From: Poecilobothrus nobilitatus
Taxonomy: Eukaryota; Arthropoda; Insecta; Diptera; Dolichopodidae
Direction of reading: 5' to 3'
NCBI GenBank assembly: GCA_947095535.1
Contig: OX352772.1
Location: 252,441,540 to 252,505,539 of the forward strand
Length of the DNA stretch: 64,000 nt
The first letter of the stretch is position 1. Every line of letters starts with the position of its first letter. Positions 59,537-64,000 of the stretch are shown one piece after another. The notes beneath the pieces are model-generated. The model was not told the DNA's origin. It was given only the letters and a program-made list of their open reading frames with translations, and did not search any database. The position numbers and the translations under genes were made by a program.

Positions 59537-62500
59537 GTTAGGTATGTATAGTCTATGGCTATACGTATTTTTTGTTTTAATTTGGTTTTTATGTTTCTAT
59601 ACAATATATGCTATTGATATACATGTAGTTTGATACGAATAGTATATATATGTATTTATATACATATGTAGCTATATAATGTTAAGTATTTATCTACATA
59701 CTTTTTGTTTTGTTATGTTTCTTTTTTGTTTTTTTCTGTTTTGTGTAAAGAATGAATGTGAACATAATATGTAAGTGTGTTTATAATATGATGAATGAAT
59801 GTGTATAACATATGTAAGGTTTTTTGAGTTACTGACAAATTGTGTATGAAAGTACATTTTGTAAAAATAAAAGCTAAAGAATTTGTGCATTATATATAAA
59901 AATTTGCTATTATTCGAATAAGTATTCGTAATTATTCTAATAAAAATTCGTCGCTTCCATTGAGGTATGTAATATAATATGAAAAATGATTTGTATTTTT
60001 TATTTTAAAAATTGAATTGAATTGTAATCCAGTAAAAAACAAGTCCATACATACATATGTACATATATATTTTTGAAATTTTTTAAGAATAAAATTTAAG
60101 CTTAGATTTTTAAAATTTATAGGTTATAAATGTACAAAATAATTTTCATGCAATTCACAAAATTATTTGATGAAGTTTGCATCAAAAATAATATTATGAT
60201 ACGTAGATACATACTTATGTATATTATTTATGCATCACAAATTCAATAATATTGCACTTTTTTCATTCAAATCAAATATGTTTTTTTCTTAAAAATTTGT
60301 TAAGAGTTAGAAATCTGGTTGCGGAAAGTAGAAGTATTCGAAAATAACCGTTCTATAAGAGGTCTATTTATGTATTAATTAAAATATGTGACAAAGTTCA
60401 AACCATACTAGAAAATATTTCACCAGTCCTTAAAGTTTATATTTAATAAAATTTCAACTTACTTGTTTTTTGTTATCCTCATCATATCGTAAGTAGAATG
60501 ATTTTCACAGACGCGCCAATCTCTTGAAATTTTTTTGTCAATTAAATCAGCTCTATTTACCCTATTACACCATATCTCTTTTCTACAATTAATTAAAAAA
60601 ATATAAATACGTCTAACACTAAATTAATATATAAAAAAAATTCTATTTTAACACAAAATTAGTTTTTAACCTTTTTGTCTTTAGGAAACTACCCTTAATC
60701 AGATAAAATTAAAAAAAAATATTTGTTTTAAAAATTCTATATAAAATCTTTAAATTTGCACGAACATTCTTTCTCACTGTGTATTAAAAATTATCGACCG
60801 CTTATATAAATTTTCATATCTTTTATATGAAGAAAAAATTCCCTAATTTTTGAAATTTTTTGAAATTTCATATTTAAGGTTTTGATATAAATATCTCGGG
60901 TGTGATAAGCTTTTGGAGCAAATAGGACAACCGCAAGTAATAGTTTACTAGTGTCTTTTTTACGTATTTTATATATATTATTACGTAACAGAAAAATATT
61001 TAGAGAAAAATTATTAAGGAAAAGTTGTTACACAAGTAAAGAAGAACAAGTTAATATTAACTCCGTTTGAGTACATTTGTTATGCACCTGTATTATCCGA
61101 TGTTCGGTAAATGTTCATTTGAAGCATCTGAAAATAGACAGTTATTATTATTACTAGTAAAAAAGCGCGTCATACGACGGATATAAGTAGGAAAATATAG
61201 CTTTTTTGAAAGTTTCCTTAGTTTTATGAACAATTTCATTTTAGTAAATTTATTCAAAAACGTATTAGGTATGTAAAAAAATTTTTAAAAATTTAGTACT
61301 TCTTTTATTTTTTTTTAATTTTAAATATTTACAGTAGCAGAAAGTTATTAGCTATAGAACATTCTGAATTTTTATTTGTTCGTTTATGTTTACCGTTCAT
61401 AAAAATAATTATTGCTAATTAAAAATAATAAATCTATAACTACATTTATACCCATATATTCATTCATTTCTACCCATATATGTTCTATATTATGGGCTGA
61501 ACTTCTGATTGTTACATTCTTATATTATATGTGGCAAGATTTTTGAAAAATTAAGAAAACGTTGCATAGCAAAATTCAAAATTTTAATAAAAATATTATT
61601 GCAATTTTATAATGTTCTTTATTTCTACTTAACAATGCAACCCTTCAAAAACTATGATTTATACACTGCCTTGTTTTTGCTTTCTTTTCATAGCATAATA
61701 TTTTAATTTTTCTCTTTTTCTATCTGTTATGTACGTAAATATCAGATGTACATTTCTTTCTTTGCATAACATGTTAATATTTCTTTTTTTCTGTCTGTTA
61801 AGTACAAAAATATCAGCCGTATGTTTCTTTCTTTTCATAGCATAACATTTTAATATTTCTTTTTTTCTATCTGTTATGTACGTAAATATCAGTTGTACGT
61901 TTCTTTCTTTGCGTAAAATTTTAATAGTTCTTTTTTCTATCTGTTATGTGGGTAAATATCAGATGTTTACGTATATATAAGAAATAGGCTTTAAAAATAT
62001 TTAAAAACAATCAAAGTAACATTTTTTGTTCTCTATTTTTGTTATTCGTTTTTATTTTTCTTCGCACTTCGCAACAGGTATTACATTTTACTTTTTTTGT
62101 TTTCTGTTATTTAGGTGCGCTAAGTATTTCTTTAATTTTTTTTTAAATATTAAATTTATACATACAGTCTATTTAAAAAATAAAATTTATAACCTATAGA
62201 ACATTCTGAATTTTTTTTTGTTCGTTTATGTTTATCGTCCATTCATATAAATAATATCATTGTTGCTATTAAAAAAAAATAAATATATAACTACATGCAT
62301 ATATAGCCATATATTCATTCATATACCAACATATCTATATTATGGTTTAAAATTCTGATTGTTACATTGTATTATATTATATTGTGGCAAAATTTTTAAA
62401 AAATTTAGAAAACGTACACACATACAGTCTATTTAATAAAAAGAAATTATTACCTATATAACATTCTGATTTTTTTTGTTCGTTTATATTTGCCGTCCAT

Positions 62501-63248
62501 TCATATAAATATAACTGTTATGGTCTGAACTTTTGATTGTTACATTGTATTATATTATATTGTGGCAAAATTTTTAAAAAATTAAGAAAATGTACATATA
62601 TACAGTTTATTTAATAAATAGAAATTATTACCTATAGAACATTCTGATTATTTTTTGTGCGTTTATATTTGCCGTCCATTCATATAAATATAACTGTTGC
62701 CTACATATTAAAAAATAATAAATCTATAACTATATATATGTATATCAATATATTCATATACATATCTATATTATGGTCTGAACTTTTGATTGTCACATTG
62801 TATTATATTATCTTGCCACAATGATTTTTAAAAAATTTCAATTTTATGATGTTCTTTATTTCTACTTAAAATGCAACCCTTTAAAAACTTTGATTTATAC
62901 ACTGCCTTGTTTTTTTTTCTTTTCATAGCATAACATTTTAATTTTTCTCTTTTTCTAACTGTTATGTACGTAAATATCAGATGTACGTTTCTTTCTTTGC
63001 ATAACATTTTAATAGTTCTTTTTTCCATCTGTTATGTGGGTAAATATCAGATGTTTACGTATATGTAAGAAATAGACTTTAAAAATATTTAAAAACAATC
63101 AAAATAACATTTTTTGTTCTGTTTTTTTTCTATTCGTTTTTATTTTTCTTCGCACTTCGCAGTAGGTATTACATTTTACTTTTTTTTTTGTTTTCTGTTA
63201 TTTAGGTACGCTAAGTATTTTTTTTATTTTTTAACAGCTTTTTTAACA
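59537..63248. repeat. Rest of tandem unit B
   Basis: Copy of 51007-54712 with the same relic repeats and minisatellites. Open frames here are repeat shadows. Confidence 0.8.
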
Positions 63249-64000
63249 GCTTTTTATTAACTTGGTTGGGTAAAGGATGGAATCTTAGAAGCCATTTTAA
63301 ACACACTTCCCGTTGAGCTAGAGACTTGAATTTTTCTTCATTAGATCAGATCCCGATGACAATACATGATTATAAAATAATAATATTGAAAAACATTAGA
63401 GAAATTAGCTTAATTTCAAAATTAAATTTTCATACGAAGATATAACAGAATTTTTAACAGAATTATTACAGAACCAAAATAAAAGATTTTATCTAAATTT
63501 ACTAAACTCACCAATGCCAATACCAATACGTATACGTAATACATAAATGTTTTTTTTTTCTATAAAAGACTATTGTTTTTTATGTACCCATTGCATTGTA
63601 TGCGTACATATACATAGGTACATACTTCAAAATATGTAATAATTGTGCTTCGAAAATATTTTTGGTTTGAAAACGATGAATTTGAAAGATATGAATGTGT
63701 AAACAAATTAATGTGCCGCACTTGAGAACATGTAAAAATTAATATGCATTTACTTAAAATTTAGTAAGCAAGTGTTAAATTTACGTTTTTTTTCATCAAA
63801 TTAATTGTTTTTTAGTATACATTTTTATTTATAAAAGCAATGTGTTTATTTATAATATTTATATAGATATGTGTTTTTCCTTTCTTAATTATAATTAAAA
63901 TAGGGCTTTTCTTTCGAAACTCTTAACATATTAAAATCGAATATTATGGCACTAACATTGATATCTAAATTGGGAGCTGCCTTTAAATTAAGATCTATTA
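63249..64000. repeat. Right-flank tandem unit C, cut by window edge
   Basis: Copy of 49205-49960 and 54713-55470. Unit number beyond the window is unknown. Confidence 0.85.

Larger units (their letters stand above)
54713..63248. repeat. Right-flank tandem unit B, with 3-kb extra segment
   Basis: Repeats unit A. Between two copies of atgtaggcaacagttatatt (55955 and 59005) lies about 3.05 kb not present in unit A; the rest aligns with unit A. Confidence 0.85.

Overview
The window is AT-rich insect-type genomic DNA with no recognisable host gene. It is a nest of mobile elements. The evidence for an insect is an errantivirus (gypsy-type LTR element) with an Asn-rich Gag and an env relic, a THAP/P-element transposase, several LINEs, a tRNA-headed SINE, INE-1/Helentron-like repeats ending in GGAC runs, and a large Polinton/Maverick. 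The order of insect cannot be fixed from sequence alone. Nearly every reading frame is broken.

Bases 1-11600 hold a decayed errantivirus: gag, protease, RT-RNase H, integrase, env and a putative 3' LTR. It is split by a Helentron-like insertion (3868-5440) and rearranged. A second gag-protease-RT start (5546-6510) and a 5'-truncated LINE (6511-9925) lie between two copies of the start of the env region. Bases 11600-16366 are relic repeats: a diverged Helentron-like array, LINE endonuclease fragments and a 147-bp tandem repeat.

Bases 16367-49170 are one Polinton. It has long terminal inverted repeats and a 6-bp target duplication (gttagg), and it sits in the 147-bp tandem repeat. Its gene order is: unknown minus-strand fragment, packaging ATPase, small core-like protein, gene X, putative minor capsid, basic Gly-rich protein, major capsid, adenain-like protease, two unknown ORFs, integrase, then protein-primed DNA polymerase B on the opposite strand and one more ORF. 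A 5.5-kb block from inside gene X to inside integrase is tandemly repeated: unit 1 at 20714-26220, unit 2 at 26221-39031, and a remnant of unit 3 at 39032-39244. Only the last integrase keeps its native C-terminus (42057-42399). Both full units share the same lesions, so the element was decaying before it amplified.

Two younger elements interrupt the Polinton. A 7.3-kb P-element relative (30316-37627) has inverted ends, an 8-bp target duplication, its own Helentron-like insertion and a SINE. A GC-richer LINE (39248-42056, minus strand) has a 20-nt poly(A) tail.

Bases 49170-64000 are a large tandem duplication of right-flank DNA, about 5.5 kb per unit with an extra 3 kb in the second unit. 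Each full unit carries an additional copy of the Polinton terminus with its flank. The 3-kb extra piece holds tRNA-like Pol III units, a full-headed SINE and a long palindrome. The most notable points are the amplified capsid-protease-integrase block, the self-documented target site of the Polinton, an intron-like 88-bp segment in its polymerase gene, and the layered insertion order.
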